DNA from: an uncultured Alteromonadaceae bacterium
GTDB lineage: Bacteria > Pseudomonadota > Gammaproteobacteria > Enterobacterales > Alteromonadaceae
Direction of reading: 5' to 3'
Length of the DNA stretch: 32,455 nt
NCBI GenBank assembly: GCA_938085045.1
Contig: CALKGI010000037.1
Coordinates: 1 to 32,455, forward strand
The notes beneath the pieces were generated by a model. The model was not told the origin of the DNA. It did no database searches and saw only the letters and a list, made by a program, of their open reading frames with translations. A program made the translations under genes and the position numbers. Numbering within the stretch: the first letter of the stretch is position 1; each line of letters opens with the position of its first letter. Shown one piece after another: positions 9,816 through 17,690 of the stretch.

Positions 9816-11276
9816 ATGATAAAAATATTGAAAAAAACCGCCGCATTATCGTTACTCGCCACCGCTTGCTTAAGCACCTTTGCCAGCCATGCCGACACCG
9901 CCGAAGATCAAGCCTTACTCCAATACCTTAACGACCAACCCGGCATGATAGCAACCATCAATGCAACACAAAGATACCCCGGTTATCTGGCCGTAGACAT
10001 AGAATTTCAACAACCTGCCGATCATCAACAACCCAACGGCGAACAATTTACCCAACACCTCAAACTACTGCACAAAGATGCCGACACAGCCATGTCGCTC
10101 GAAACCCATGGTTACACCGGCTTTTTTAGCCCTTACTTATTTACACTCGCCGATGAAAAGGGCCTCAACCAATTAGCGGTAGAGCATCGATATTTTGGCC
10201 CATCGACACCAGCGAACAAAGATATGTCACTATTGACTATCGAGCAAGCTGCCGATGACATGCATCGCATAGTAGAAACCATTAGACCATTCTATGAAGG
10301 CAAATGGATCTCAACTGGCAGCAGTAAAGGCGGCATGACCGCGATGTATCATCGCTATTACTATCCACAAGACGTAGATGCTACGCTGGCCAACGTCGCT
10401 CCCATGAGCTTTGGTCGTAAAGACACCCGTTATGTCGATTTTCTTGAAAACGTTGGCACCGAGACTTGCCGTGAAGATATCAAAGAATTTCAGCGCACCG
10501 CGCTAATTCGTAAAGGTGAAATCGACGCCTTTATTGAAAGCCAGCAATGGACGTTCATGACTTTTGAAACCGTCGGTTATGATGTAGCCTTTGAAAAAGC
10601 GGTAGCAGAATATTCTTTTACCATGTTCCAACAAGGCGGCTGGGGTTGTGATTATATTCCAAGCAGTGATGCCAGCGCAGCGCAGTTGACTTGGGAAATC
10701 ATGGGCGGCTTACTTGATTTTAGCGATTGGGGAATGGACCGCTACGGCTCATACATCTATCAGGCATACACCCAACTAGGATACCCAGAACTGCCAATGG
10801 ACCACCTGAGCGATTTATTAACCACCGACCCAACTGACTATCGCGACTACGCGGGCGTAACGGCCGAAAACGACCATTTTGACAACATCATGCACCGTAT
10901 CGACGCATGGACAATCGCCAAAGCCGACAAAGTCATGCTGGTATACGGCGAATTAGATCCATGGAGCACTGGCCAGTTCCGCCCACGCGTGGCAAAGCAT
11001 GCCGACAACTACACATTCATGAAAATGGGCGGCAATCACTACAGTTCTATCTTCAACCTGCCACCAGAAGACAAAGCCGTTGCCGAAGCAGCCCTAAACG
11101 AATGGTTAGATTTACCAGAAGTTTCACAAAGCTTGAAACATATCCTGCGCCCAGTCCAAACACCTAAAATGGCATCTGCGAGCGCCGTTGACCTTTCAAG
11201 TGACGAAGCCATCATCGCGAAAATAAAAGCAGTACTAGCCAACCCAGAGATACTAGACCGACGCCTCGGTAAGTAA
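9816..11276 (+). CDS. Exported S37-family (tripeptidyl aminopeptidase-like) serine peptidase, copy 1
   Basis: A 486-residue exported protein of peptidase family S37 (PF05576; prolyl tri/tetrapeptidyl aminopeptidases of the Streptomyces type). An alpha/beta-hydrolase triad is visible: S170 in TGSSKGGM, D381 in YGELDPWS, H408 in GGNHYSS. The family signature AVEHRYFGPSTP (about 121-132) is also present. The signal peptide is about residues 1-26 (ASHA before DTAED); a Cys at 18 resembles a weak lipobox, so a lipoprotein cannot be excluded. The frame is open from TTG/ATG positions upstream (9756), but I start at ATG 9816. That start follows GGAAG at a good distance, gives a clean signal peptide, and matches the paralogue. 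Expected role: cutting short peptides from the N-terminus of extracellular protein fragments. Confidence 0.88.
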   Translation: MIKILKKTAALSLLATACLSTFASHADTAEDQALLQYLNDQPGMIATINATQRYPGYLAVDIEFQQPADHQQPNGEQFTQHLKLLHKDADTAMSLETHGYTGFFSPYLFTLADEKGLNQLAVEHRYFGPSTPANKDMSLLTIEQAADDMHRIVETIRPFYEGKWISTGSSKGGMTAMYHRYYYPQDVDATLANVAPMSFGRKDTRYVDFLENVGTETCREDIKEFQRTALIRKGEIDAFIESQQWTFMTFETVGYDVAFEKAVAEYSFTMFQQGGWGCDYIPSSDASAAQLTWEIMGGLLDFSDWGMDRYGSYIYQAYTQLGYPELPMDHLSDLLTTDPTDYRDYAGVTAENDHFDNIMHRIDAWTIAKADKVMLVYGELDPWSTGQFRPRVAKHADNYTFMKMGGNHYSSIFNLPPEDKAVAEAALNEWLDLPEVSQSLKHILRPVQTPKMASASAVDLSSDEAIIAKIKAVLANPEILDRRLGK

Positions 11277-11374
11277 ACCTTGGTGCACACTGCCAAAATG
11301 CACGGAGCATGAGCAAAGTGTGTTGCGTTATAGCTTCGCTGGTGTTTGAAATAACAAATACCAGCGATAGCCAA

Positions 11375-11418
11375 TACCTAAAACATTCATTTATTGACGA
11401 ATTACCAATGGAAGCTAT
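11375..11418 (+). promoter_or_regulatory. 5' leader shared by both S37 genes (copy 2)
   Basis: The counterpart of 9766-9809, with five mismatches in 44 nt. GGAAG at 11410-11414 lies 8 nt before ATG 11423. Two fewer bases after the shared block put the upstream ATG (11408) in frame with the gene here, unlike in copy 1. Confidence 0.7.
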
Positions 11419-11422
11419 AAAA

Positions 11423-12895
11423 ATGATAAAATCTATCCGTAAAACCGCCGTATTATCTTTACTCGCCACAGCCTGTTTGAGCACCTTTGCAAGCCAAGCT
11501 CAAACCTCAGAAGATCAAGTCTTACTTGAATACCTAAACAGTCAGCCCGGTATGACAGCAGTGATCCATGCAAATCAAAGATATCCAAATCGCACCTCAA
11601 TTGATATCGAATATATGCAACCGACTGACCATAACCAACCAGCAGGTGAGCAGTTTAGCCAGCATTTGAAACTAATACATAAAGATTCAAATACCGCCAT
11701 GTCACTCGAAACTCATGGTTACACTGGGTTTTCTTGGCCATATCTATTAGAACTGGCGGAAGAAAAAGGCCTAAACCAACTAGCAGTAGAGCACCGTTAT
11801 TTCGGCCCTTCAACGCCCGAAAATAAAGATATGGAGCACCTAAACATTAAACAAGCTGCCGACGATATGCATCGTATCATTGAAGCCATCAGACCATTTT
11901 ATGAAGGCAAGTGGGTGTCAACTGGTTCAAGCAAAGGTGGTATGACCGCCATTTTCCATCGTTATTTTTACCCTGATGATGTAGATGCCACCCTTGCCAA
12001 TGTTGCCCCAATCAGTTTTGGTCGTAATGATCCTCGTTACGGCGAGTTTCTAGAAAATGCCGAAACCGAGACTTGTCGTGCAACACTCAAAGAATTTCAG
12101 CGTACCGCCTTGCTGCGCAAAGACGAAGTCACCGCATACATCAAAAGCGTACCTTGGATGACGTTTACCCATGAAACCATGGGTTACGACATAGCCTACG
12201 ACAGAGCTGTAGCAGAGCACCCTTTCACCTTTCATCAAACTGGCCGCTTCACTTGCGATAGCATACCCGGAGCAGATGGCAGCGCCGAAGCACTCACTTG
12301 GGAGATTCTCGGTGACCTTTACACATTCTCTGATCAAGGACTAAAAACCTACGGCTCATATTTCTATCAGGCTTATACACAACTGGGTCACCCAGAATTG
12401 CCAACAACGCATTTTGCCGATTTGTTGACGAGCGATCCAAACGACTACCGAACTTATTCAAAAGTGCCGCCCGAAAACGACCATTTCGACAACATCATGC
12501 GCCGCATCAACGCTTGGACCATTGCTCAAGCCGACAAACTCATGCTGGTTTATGGCGATTCAGATCCATGGAGCGCAGGTCAGTTAACGCCACGAATTGC
12601 CAAACATGCCGATAACTACAAATTCACCAAAGTCGGCGGCCATCACGAAAGTACCATCTTTAACTTGCCAGCCGAAGATAGAGCAATCGCCGAAGCCGCA
12701 CTTAACGAATGGTTAGATTTACCCGAAAGCACAAACACCTTACAACACATACTGCGCCCGGTAGAAGCACCAAAATCTGCCTATGCAGCAATAGTAAATC
12801 AATCTGGTGGTGTGCTCAGTGACGAAGTTATTGTTGCCAAAATGAAGGAGGCCATGGCTAATCCTCAGACGTTAAGCAAGTATTACGGTAAGTAA
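11423..12895 (+). CDS. Exported S37-family serine peptidase, copy 2
   Basis: A 490-residue paralogue of the preceding gene, collinear with it through the catalytic region: S170 in TGSSKGGM, D381 in YGDSDPWS, H408 in GGHHEST. The signal peptide is nearly identical (LLATACLSTFAS). The start is ATG 11423, preceded by GGAAG; ATG 11408 in the same frame would add five residues (MEAIK) but leaves GGAAG inside the coding sequence. Divergence is concentrated in the central region (about residues 215-305) around the likely substrate-covering cap, for example WTFMTF in copy 1 against WMTFTH here. That suggests different substrate preference after a tandem duplication. It has the same predicted location and role as copy 1. 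Confidence 0.88.
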   Translation: MIKSIRKTAVLSLLATACLSTFASQAQTSEDQVLLEYLNSQPGMTAVIHANQRYPNRTSIDIEYMQPTDHNQPAGEQFSQHLKLIHKDSNTAMSLETHGYTGFSWPYLLELAEEKGLNQLAVEHRYFGPSTPENKDMEHLNIKQAADDMHRIIEAIRPFYEGKWVSTGSSKGGMTAIFHRYFYPDDVDATLANVAPISFGRNDPRYGEFLENAETETCRATLKEFQRTALLRKDEVTAYIKSVPWMTFTHETMGYDIAYDRAVAEHPFTFHQTGRFTCDSIPGADGSAEALTWEILGDLYTFSDQGLKTYGSYFYQAYTQLGHPELPTTHFADLLTSDPNDYRTYSKVPPENDHFDNIMRRINAWTIAQADKLMLVYGDSDPWSAGQLTPRIAKHADNYKFTKVGGHHESTIFNLPAEDRAIAEAALNEWLDLPESTNTLQHILRPVEAPKSAYAAIVNQSGGVLSDEVIVAKMKEAMANPQTLSKYYGK

Positions 12896-12907
12896 GTAAT
12901 TTCCACG

Positions 12908-12985
12908 TTGCATTTTTAAAGGATAAAAGATGCAAAGTGAAATTTCGTAGTCAGTGGATTTATCCACGCTAAAAGGCGAAGCCTT
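12908..12985. repeat. Three short stem-loops downstream of S37 copy 2
   Basis: TTGCATTTTT pairs with AAAAgATGCAA across 12908-12935 (one bulge). GTGGAT/ATCCAC forms 12954-12967. AAGGC-GAA-GCCTT forms 12973-12985. No T-run follows any of them. Together with the two larger hairpins after them, they make the 331-bp gap before ydbH unusually structured. Confidence 0.5.
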
Positions 12986-13016
12986 GTCTAAACAACCAAC
13001 TGAACACATGGCTTTT

Positions 13017-13048
13017 GCGGGGGATGGATGATTTTTTTCATCCTCCGC
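13017..13048. repeat. 10-bp stem hairpin with T-rich loop
   Basis: GCGGGGGATG (13017-13026) pairs with CATCCTCCGC (13039-13048), with one G-T pair. The 12-nt loop holds seven T residues. It could end transcription from the S37 gene, but the T-run is in the loop rather than after the stem, so this is not a classic terminator. Confidence 0.6.
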
Positions 13049-13095
13049 AATTTATTGAACAAGCTCAATCAGTCATATATTCCACTTATTTGCCA

Positions 13096-13120
13096 GCAGA
13101 TACATAAAATATGTATCTGC
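13096..13120. promoter_or_regulatory. Perfect 11-bp hairpin upstream of ydbH
   Basis: GCAGATACATA and TATGTATCTGC are perfect complements separated by AAA. The hairpin lies about 105 bp before the chosen ydbH start. There is no T-run. It may be an operator palindrome, an mRNA leader structure or part of a repeat family. Confidence 0.6.
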
Positions 13121-13226
13121 ACAGGTAGCACCCCAGCCCCCGTAACATTTCGATACCCCATTAACATTGCACCACAGGCACATGTTTTATATGCTTGACC
13201 CATCAAACGCAGCGGAGGCACCCCAT

Positions 13227-15710
13227 TTGGCACGTAGCATACTAAAACTGTCATTCATCATCATAGTGATAGTACTTGAGGCCACTATCGTCGGATTTGT
13301 TTTTCGTAATCCTATTGCGCTGCACGTTGCCAACAATACCCTTGCCAAGCACAATATCAGCCTGCCCTGCGCCGACTTTACGCTCACCCAATCACTTGAT
13401 ATCAATATCAAAAAGCTCTGCCTATCGCACCCACTGGTCAAAAGCGAAATGACTGATGTAAAAATTAAATGGTCAATGTTTCCCAAAGTGGTGGTGCACA
13501 ATGTTCAGCTCGACAAAATCATCATCACAGGCGCTGATGAGCTAACCACACCACAAAAAACCGACGACGAACCTTTCTCGCCAAACAAGTTCCATCAAAT
13601 CATGGCAGATATCGCAAAACTCACTTTGCCAGCATCCATCAATATCAGTCAATTTGATTACCAGCCTTTTAATCAAAGTACTCGATACCACGGACTGATA
13701 AACGCATCAAATGGCGGGATTTTATGGTCGTTGACCAATGGGCAAAAACAGCCAATTTTCAGCGGCAACCTCAAAACAACAGGCACTGCACTACAAGGCA
13801 CCATAAAAACGGATTTTGTCAGGGTGCGTGACTTTATGGCCAAGCATCATATTAAAGCCCCTGCCCCATTCGATGATTCACTGAGCATTCAAGGTCAGTT
13901 AACCACCCAATTCGATTGGCAAGACAAAAAATTCAACGCTCAAAATCAGCTAAATAACCTCAACATTAGCTCTAAGCAAGGCCTTTTCGACAGCGGAGCA
14001 TTTGCAATAAGCACCAATCAAGTTTGGCAAACCACGCTCGACAACCAGTTATTTCAAGTAAAAATCGACCAACCACACGCCGTCACCTTAGACCTAGACG
14101 ACAACGCCATAGTCGAATTACTCAAGGCCAAAAAGCAACCAGAACAAGTCATCACGTTACTCAAAGACAACCCAACGAAAGGGTTTACCTTGCTACCTCA
14201 AGGCACGGTTCAATTAGATTTTGAACAAAAGCAATTAAGCGTGGCTGAGTTGACTGTAAAAACCCAAAATCCTGAATCGCCGCTAAACATCAAGCTAACC
14301 AATGTGCAATTCCCCTTTAAGAAAAACCTCATCACCGCAAATTTCGAACTGGCGACAACAGCCAAAATAAGCGCACTTAAAACGATAACCAACTCACCTA
14401 TAAGACTTAAAACAAAAGGTTCTGTGAGTAAATCTGGCGATATTATTAAATTAAATTTTGCAGCAAATTCACAAGCAACTCTCGGCAAAATTAAGCTAGC
14501 ACAAGCGTCAAAAGACAAGCCTGATATTTTACTGTCTTCCGCCCAAACCCAATGGCAAGGCGGAGTAATAATCGATAAAAAATCAATACAATTAGATGTT
14601 AAGGCCGACAGCCAATTACATCAGCTTTTTGCTAAAACATGGGCCAAAGTAAGCTTAAGTAAAATCACCAGCCATATCAAAGGCACGCCTAATAACCTCA
14701 GCATTAACGGTAGTCTCATTGCCGACGACATAGCACTGGCACAGTTTAAAATTAGTGGTGACATAAAAAAACCAACCATTGATATCAGCGCCAAAGACAT
14801 CCAGCTAATTGACCTGCTGGGTCTAAGTCTCAATAAAAGCGTAGAAATAGAACTCATTGACGGCGCGGTAGATTATGCATTGTCAGGGCAGTTAACCGAT
14901 TTCAAGGCGATAGACCAAAACCCGCTAAATTTGTCGTTGAGTGTTAAAGACCTCACCGGCGAAATCGAAAAAACTTGGATACAAGAACTCAACTGGCAAC
15001 AGCAGTTCAAATTAAACAAAGGCGACTTAACAAGCGAAGCTACAGCGAACAACTTCTCAATTAGTTTGGTTGAGATGGGCACCGATATCACTGCAATAAA
15101 GGCGACCACACATATTAGCCGGGTTCAGCAGCTATTCAGCTTCAAACTGGATAATGTGTCAGGTCAGGCATTTGATGGCACATTTGCAGTGCCCACCTTT
15201 AATTGGCCAAGCATTGAAGACAAACCAGTAATGTTGCAACTAGGCGACATTGATTTGGCCAAGTTGATTGAGCTTGAAAAACAAAAAAACATCGTGGTCA
15301 CTGGCAGAATTTCTGGCCTGTTGCCAATTTATATTGCCGCCGATGCAGCCGGTGGCGTAACCATCAGCGAGGGTGAGCTACATAACGTTACCGATGGCCT
15401 GATTCAGATTATGGATAACCCGGCGGTGCAGCAACTAAAAGAGAGTCGCACCGAATTGAAATTGGCGTTTGATGCCTTGCAAAACTTGCATTATCACCAG
15501 TTAACATCCACAGTCACGATGACTAAAGATGGACAGATGTTGCTTGAAACCAGCATTAAAGGGAGAAATCCAGACCTAGACAATGATGTAAATTTTAACC
15601 TCAACCTTGATTATGACCTGTTGGGTTTAATTCAGTCGGCGCGCATTACCGAGTCATTTGAACAAAGTATTTTTGATAAAGTACAAAACCAAAATAAGGA
15701 TAAACCATGA
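13227..15710 (+). CDS. ydbH: YdbH-like AsmA-family intermembrane phospholipid transport protein
   Basis: A protein of about 827 residues with one N-terminal membrane anchor (about residues 7-27) followed by a long beta-rich periplasmic region, as in YdbH/AsmA-like proteins. In E. coli, YdbH forms a bridge that carries phospholipids to the outer membrane, partly redundant with TamB and YhdP, and works with YnbE and YdbL. Assignment rests on this architecture, the C-terminal region (ESRTELKLAFDAL and DxDLxKLI-like motifs) and the two diagnostic genes that follow. I prefer TTG 13227 because GGAGG (13214-13218) lies 8 nt upstream and the product begins directly at the anchor. ATG 13182, ATG 13191 and TTG 13167 are in-frame alternatives without a good binding site. 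Its stop overlaps ynbE as ATGA, indicating translational coupling. Confidence 0.85.
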   Translation: MARSILKLSFIIIVIVLEATIVGFVFRNPIALHVANNTLAKHNISLPCADFTLTQSLDINIKKLCLSHPLVKSEMTDVKIKWSMFPKVVVHNVQLDKIIITGADELTTPQKTDDEPFSPNKFHQIMADIAKLTLPASINISQFDYQPFNQSTRYHGLINASNGGILWSLTNGQKQPIFSGNLKTTGTALQGTIKTDFVRVRDFMAKHHIKAPAPFDDSLSIQGQLTTQFDWQDKKFNAQNQLNNLNISSKQGLFDSGAFAISTNQVWQTTLDNQLFQVKIDQPHAVTLDLDDNAIVELLKAKKQPEQVITLLKDNPTKGFTLLPQGTVQLDFEQKQLSVAELTVKTQNPESPLNIKLTNVQFPFKKNLITANFELATTAKISALKTITNSPIRLKTKGSVSKSGDIIKLNFAANSQATLGKIKLAQASKDKPDILLSSAQTQWQGGVIIDKKSIQLDVKADSQLHQLFAKTWAKVSLSKITSHIKGTPNNLSINGSLIADDIALAQFKISGDIKKPTIDISAKDIQLIDLLGLSLNKSVEIELIDGAVDYALSGQLTDFKAIDQNPLNLSLSVKDLTGEIEKTWIQELNWQQQFKLNKGDLTSEATANNFSISLVEMGTDITAIKATTHISRVQQLFSFKLDNVSGQAFDGTFAVPTFNWPSIEDKPVMLQLGDIDLAKLIELEKQKNIVVTGRISGLLPIYIAADAAGGVTISEGELHNVTDGLIQIMDNPAVQQLKESRTELKLAFDALQNLHYHQLTSTVTMTKDGQMLLETSIKGRNPDLDNDVNFNLNLDYDLLGLIQSARITESFEQSIFDKVQNQNKDKP

Positions 15711-15889
15711 AAAAACTGAGCGGTGCGCTGGTCGTGCTCTGTCTACTGTCGGCCTGTACTCACAGAGTCGAAGTAGCCGCCAAGGAGCCCATCACCATTA
15801 ACCTGAATTTAAAAATCGACCATGAAATACGGGTCAAAGTAGACAAAGAACTCGATCAGGTCTTCAGCGAAGACGCCGACTTATTTTAA
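15707..15889 (+). CDS. ynbE: YnbE-family outer-membrane lipoprotein
   Basis: A 60-residue lipoprotein. The signal peptide ends in the lipobox LLSAC with C17 as the lipidated residue. The mature part carries the YnbE signature VEVAAKEPITINLNLKI and ends in DADLF. In E. coli, YnbE sits in the outer membrane, multimerises, and extends the beta-sheet groove of YdbH to complete the lipid bridge. It overlaps ydbH by 4 bp and is 9 bp before ydbL, so the three form one operon. AAGGA precedes the start. Confidence 0.92.
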   Translation: MKKLSGALVVLCLLSACTHRVEVAAKEPITINLNLKIDHEIRVKVDKELDQVFSEDADLF

Positions 15890-15898
15890 GGAGCCCCC

Positions 15899-16228
15899 AT
15901 GCAAACTTTCATTAAAAAATTATCACTAGTAATGTTGGCCCTGACCTTTTCAGTGTCGGCCTTTGCTTTAAGCCTGCAAGATGCCAAACGTTCAGGTCAG
16001 GTAGGCGAGTTGCCCAGTGGCTACTTGGGCGTTGTCGTTAACAGTGCCGATGCGCAAGCGTTAGTTAAAAAGGTCAACAACAAACGTAAACAGTTGTACA
16101 TTCAAATGGCCAGAAAAAATAAAATCTCACTCAAACAAGTCGCAGCTTTAGCAGGCGAAAAAGCGATGAAGAAAACCGTAAGCGGCAATTACATTAAAAA
16201 TGCTGCGGGTAAGTGGGTGAAAAAATAA
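15899..16228 (+). CDS. ydbL: YdbL-family periplasmic protein (DUF1318)
   Basis: A 109-residue protein with a Sec signal peptide (about residues 1-23, AFA before LSLQD) and a DUF1318 domain. Family features visible are LQDAKRSGQVGE, GYLGVV and a basic C-terminal half (KNKISLKQVAALAGEKA). In E. coli, YdbL is proposed to control YnbE multimer formation during assembly of the YdbH-YnbE bridge. It is the last gene of the operon, with GGAG just before the ATG, and is followed by an 8-bp hairpin. Confidence 0.92.
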   Translation: MQTFIKKLSLVMLALTFSVSAFALSLQDAKRSGQVGELPSGYLGVVVNSADAQALVKKVNNKRKQLYIQMARKNKISLKQVAALAGEKAMKKTVSGNYIKNAAGKWVKK

Positions 16229-16232
16229 ACCA

Positions 16233-16254
16233 GGTATTTCACACGCGAAATACC
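16233..16254 (+). terminator. Hairpin just after ydbL
   Basis: GGTATTTC (16233-16240) pairs with GAAATACC (16247-16254) around a 6-nt loop, 4 nt after the ydbL stop codon. No T-run follows, so it may be a Rho-dependent or 3'-end-stabilising structure rather than a strong intrinsic terminator. Confidence 0.5.
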
Positions 16255-16272
16255 GCCTAATTCATTCAAGTC

Positions 16273-16437
16273 TCACCTGGAGGATGGGGCGAGGAACGAG
16301 CCGTAGTTAGCGCCTGCGCGTAACCCATCGGTTAACCCTCGTTAATTGCCAAGCTATAATGCCGCCAATGGTGATTTCATTCACACTTTGGTGATGGGTT
16401 ACGGCTCGTACCTCGCCTAACCCATTCACCGGTGTGA
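16273..16437. repeat. REP-like long imperfect inverted repeat
   Basis: The left arm (16273-16329) and right arm (16393-16437) are imperfect inverse complements. Shared blocks are GGCGAGG-ACGAGCCGTA and a terminal ACCCATC/GATGGGT. The left arm carries an extra insert of about 15 nt (GTTAGCGCCTGCGCG). GATGGGTTA...TAACCCATC palindromes of this kind are common extragenic repeats in gammaproteobacteria. The 323-bp gap between ydbL and msrA holds this element, the hairpin before it, and no gene that I can support. Confidence 0.65.
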
Positions 16438-16551
16438 GGTAATATCAGGCTGTTGCGACATTGCCCGTGATAAAATTGTGATAACCCGGTGATAGGTTTG
16501 ACAAAGGCACGTTTTATACTGTCATCAATGTCTTTCACAAGAGCGCTCAAT

Positions 16552-17517
16552 ATGACCATCAAACGATCACTAACATTACTTTTTGTGCCGCTATTGGCTG
16601 CTATTGCCATAGGTTCAACATACGTTAATGCAGCCAAAACCCCGAATCTTATCAAACAAAAACCCGATTTAACCAAAACCATGGATGCCTCAAAACACGT
16701 CAACAGCATAGTGCTGGGTGCTGGATGTTTTTGGGGAGCCGAAAAACGTTATGAAGCCATTCCCGGTATACTCGACGCAATATCAGGTTACGCCGATGGT
16801 TCAGGTGTATCGCCCACTTACCGCGAGATCACCAAATACAAGCACAAAAACAACCCAAACAACCACGCCGAAGTGGTCAAGGTGATTTACAACACCTCAC
16901 AAGTCAGTTTAGAAACCATTTTACAAAGCTACTTTGAAGGTCACGACCCGACCCAACTCAATCGCCAAGGCAATGATGTTGGCACCCAATATCGCTCGAC
17001 CATACTGACCAATAGTGGCCAACAAACCCAAGTCGCCGGCAAAGTACAAAATGCTTATCAGCAGCTATTAACCAAAGCCGATTATGGCGCCATAGTGACT
17101 AAAGTCGCCCCGCTTAAAACCTTCTATCCTGCCGAGGGTTATCATCAAGATTACTTGGCCAAAAACCCCAACGGTTATTGTCCAGACCACTCAACTGGCG
17201 TCACCTTCAATGCTCGCCCGTTTGACGACCCTGCAATCGACAACAGCCAATTGCTCAGCGGCAAACACATAGTGGTCATCGAATCAAAAAGCCACTGTCC
17301 GTACTGCGAAAAATTCAAAGCCAACGTATTAAACGATTACCAAGGCGACATTCCGGTAACCACCCGTTACGCCTCACAATTACAGGGTTTGCAAATCAAA
17401 ACTCCAACTTGGGCTACCCCCACCATTTTGTTTTTAGACAACGGCAAAGAGGTTTATGGTAAGCAAGGTTATATGACACCACAAAAGTTTTATGCGGCAT
17501 TGGGTAAGCTGAAATAA
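16552..17517 (+). CDS. msrA: Periplasmic MsrA fused to a thioredoxin-fold domain
   Basis: A 321-residue protein that reduces methionine-S-sulfoxide. It has a Sec signal peptide (about residues 1-28, VNA before AK). The MsrA domain (about 50-215) has the catalytic C59 in GAGCFWGAEK and the conserved regions GHDPTQLNRQGNDVGTQYRS and YHQDYL; C210 in NGYC is a likely resolving cysteine. A second domain (about 235-321) has a redox CPYC (C249, C252) and a cis-Pro loop ATPT (P290), so it is thioredoxin/glutaredoxin-like and probably supplies electrons to the MsrA site. The upstream frame reaches 16489, but ATG 16552 gives a clean export signal. It is a single gene with a good terminator after it. 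The role is repair of oxidised envelope proteins. Confidence 0.9.
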   Translation: MTIKRSLTLLFVPLLAAIAIGSTYVNAAKTPNLIKQKPDLTKTMDASKHVNSIVLGAGCFWGAEKRYEAIPGILDAISGYADGSGVSPTYREITKYKHKNNPNNHAEVVKVIYNTSQVSLETILQSYFEGHDPTQLNRQGNDVGTQYRSTILTNSGQQTQVAGKVQNAYQQLLTKADYGAIVTKVAPLKTFYPAEGYHQDYLAKNPNGYCPDHSTGVTFNARPFDDPAIDNSQLLSGKHIVVIESKSHCPYCEKFKANVLNDYQGDIPVTTRYASQLQGLQIKTPTWATPTILFLDNGKEVYGKQGYMTPQKFYAALGKLK

Positions 17518-17555
17518 CCACGTTAAACAACACCCGCAACAGTTAACAAAAGTAG

Positions 17556-17577
17556 GCGACACTTCAGTGTCGCTTTT
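17556..17577 (+). terminator. Intrinsic terminator of msrA
   Basis: GCGACACT (17556-17563) pairs with AGTGTCGC (17566-17573) through a tight loop, followed by TTTT and preceded by AAAAG. It lies about 40 bp after the msrA stop codon. Confidence 0.85.
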
Positions 17578-17690
17578 AATCCATTTCAGTGAGGCCCAAA
17601 TATTTCCAACCTCAAATTTTCATCTCCTAAAGTTGTGAACTTCAATTCTCTCCATTAAGCTCAATAAAAATACTTAGCAAGGCCAATTCT

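Noticed and set aside
9799-9819. Six-codon frame MEAIYK before S37 copy 1 as a regulatory leader peptide
   Set aside because: Its ATG is immediately followed by GGAAG, which is better explained as the binding site for ATG 9816, and it has no binding site of its own. It is kept only as part of the duplication finding.
16498-16520. TTGACA (16498-16503) with TATACT (16515-16520) as an msrA promoter
   Set aside because: The spacing is 11 nt, too short for a sigma-70 promoter (usually 16-18 nt).
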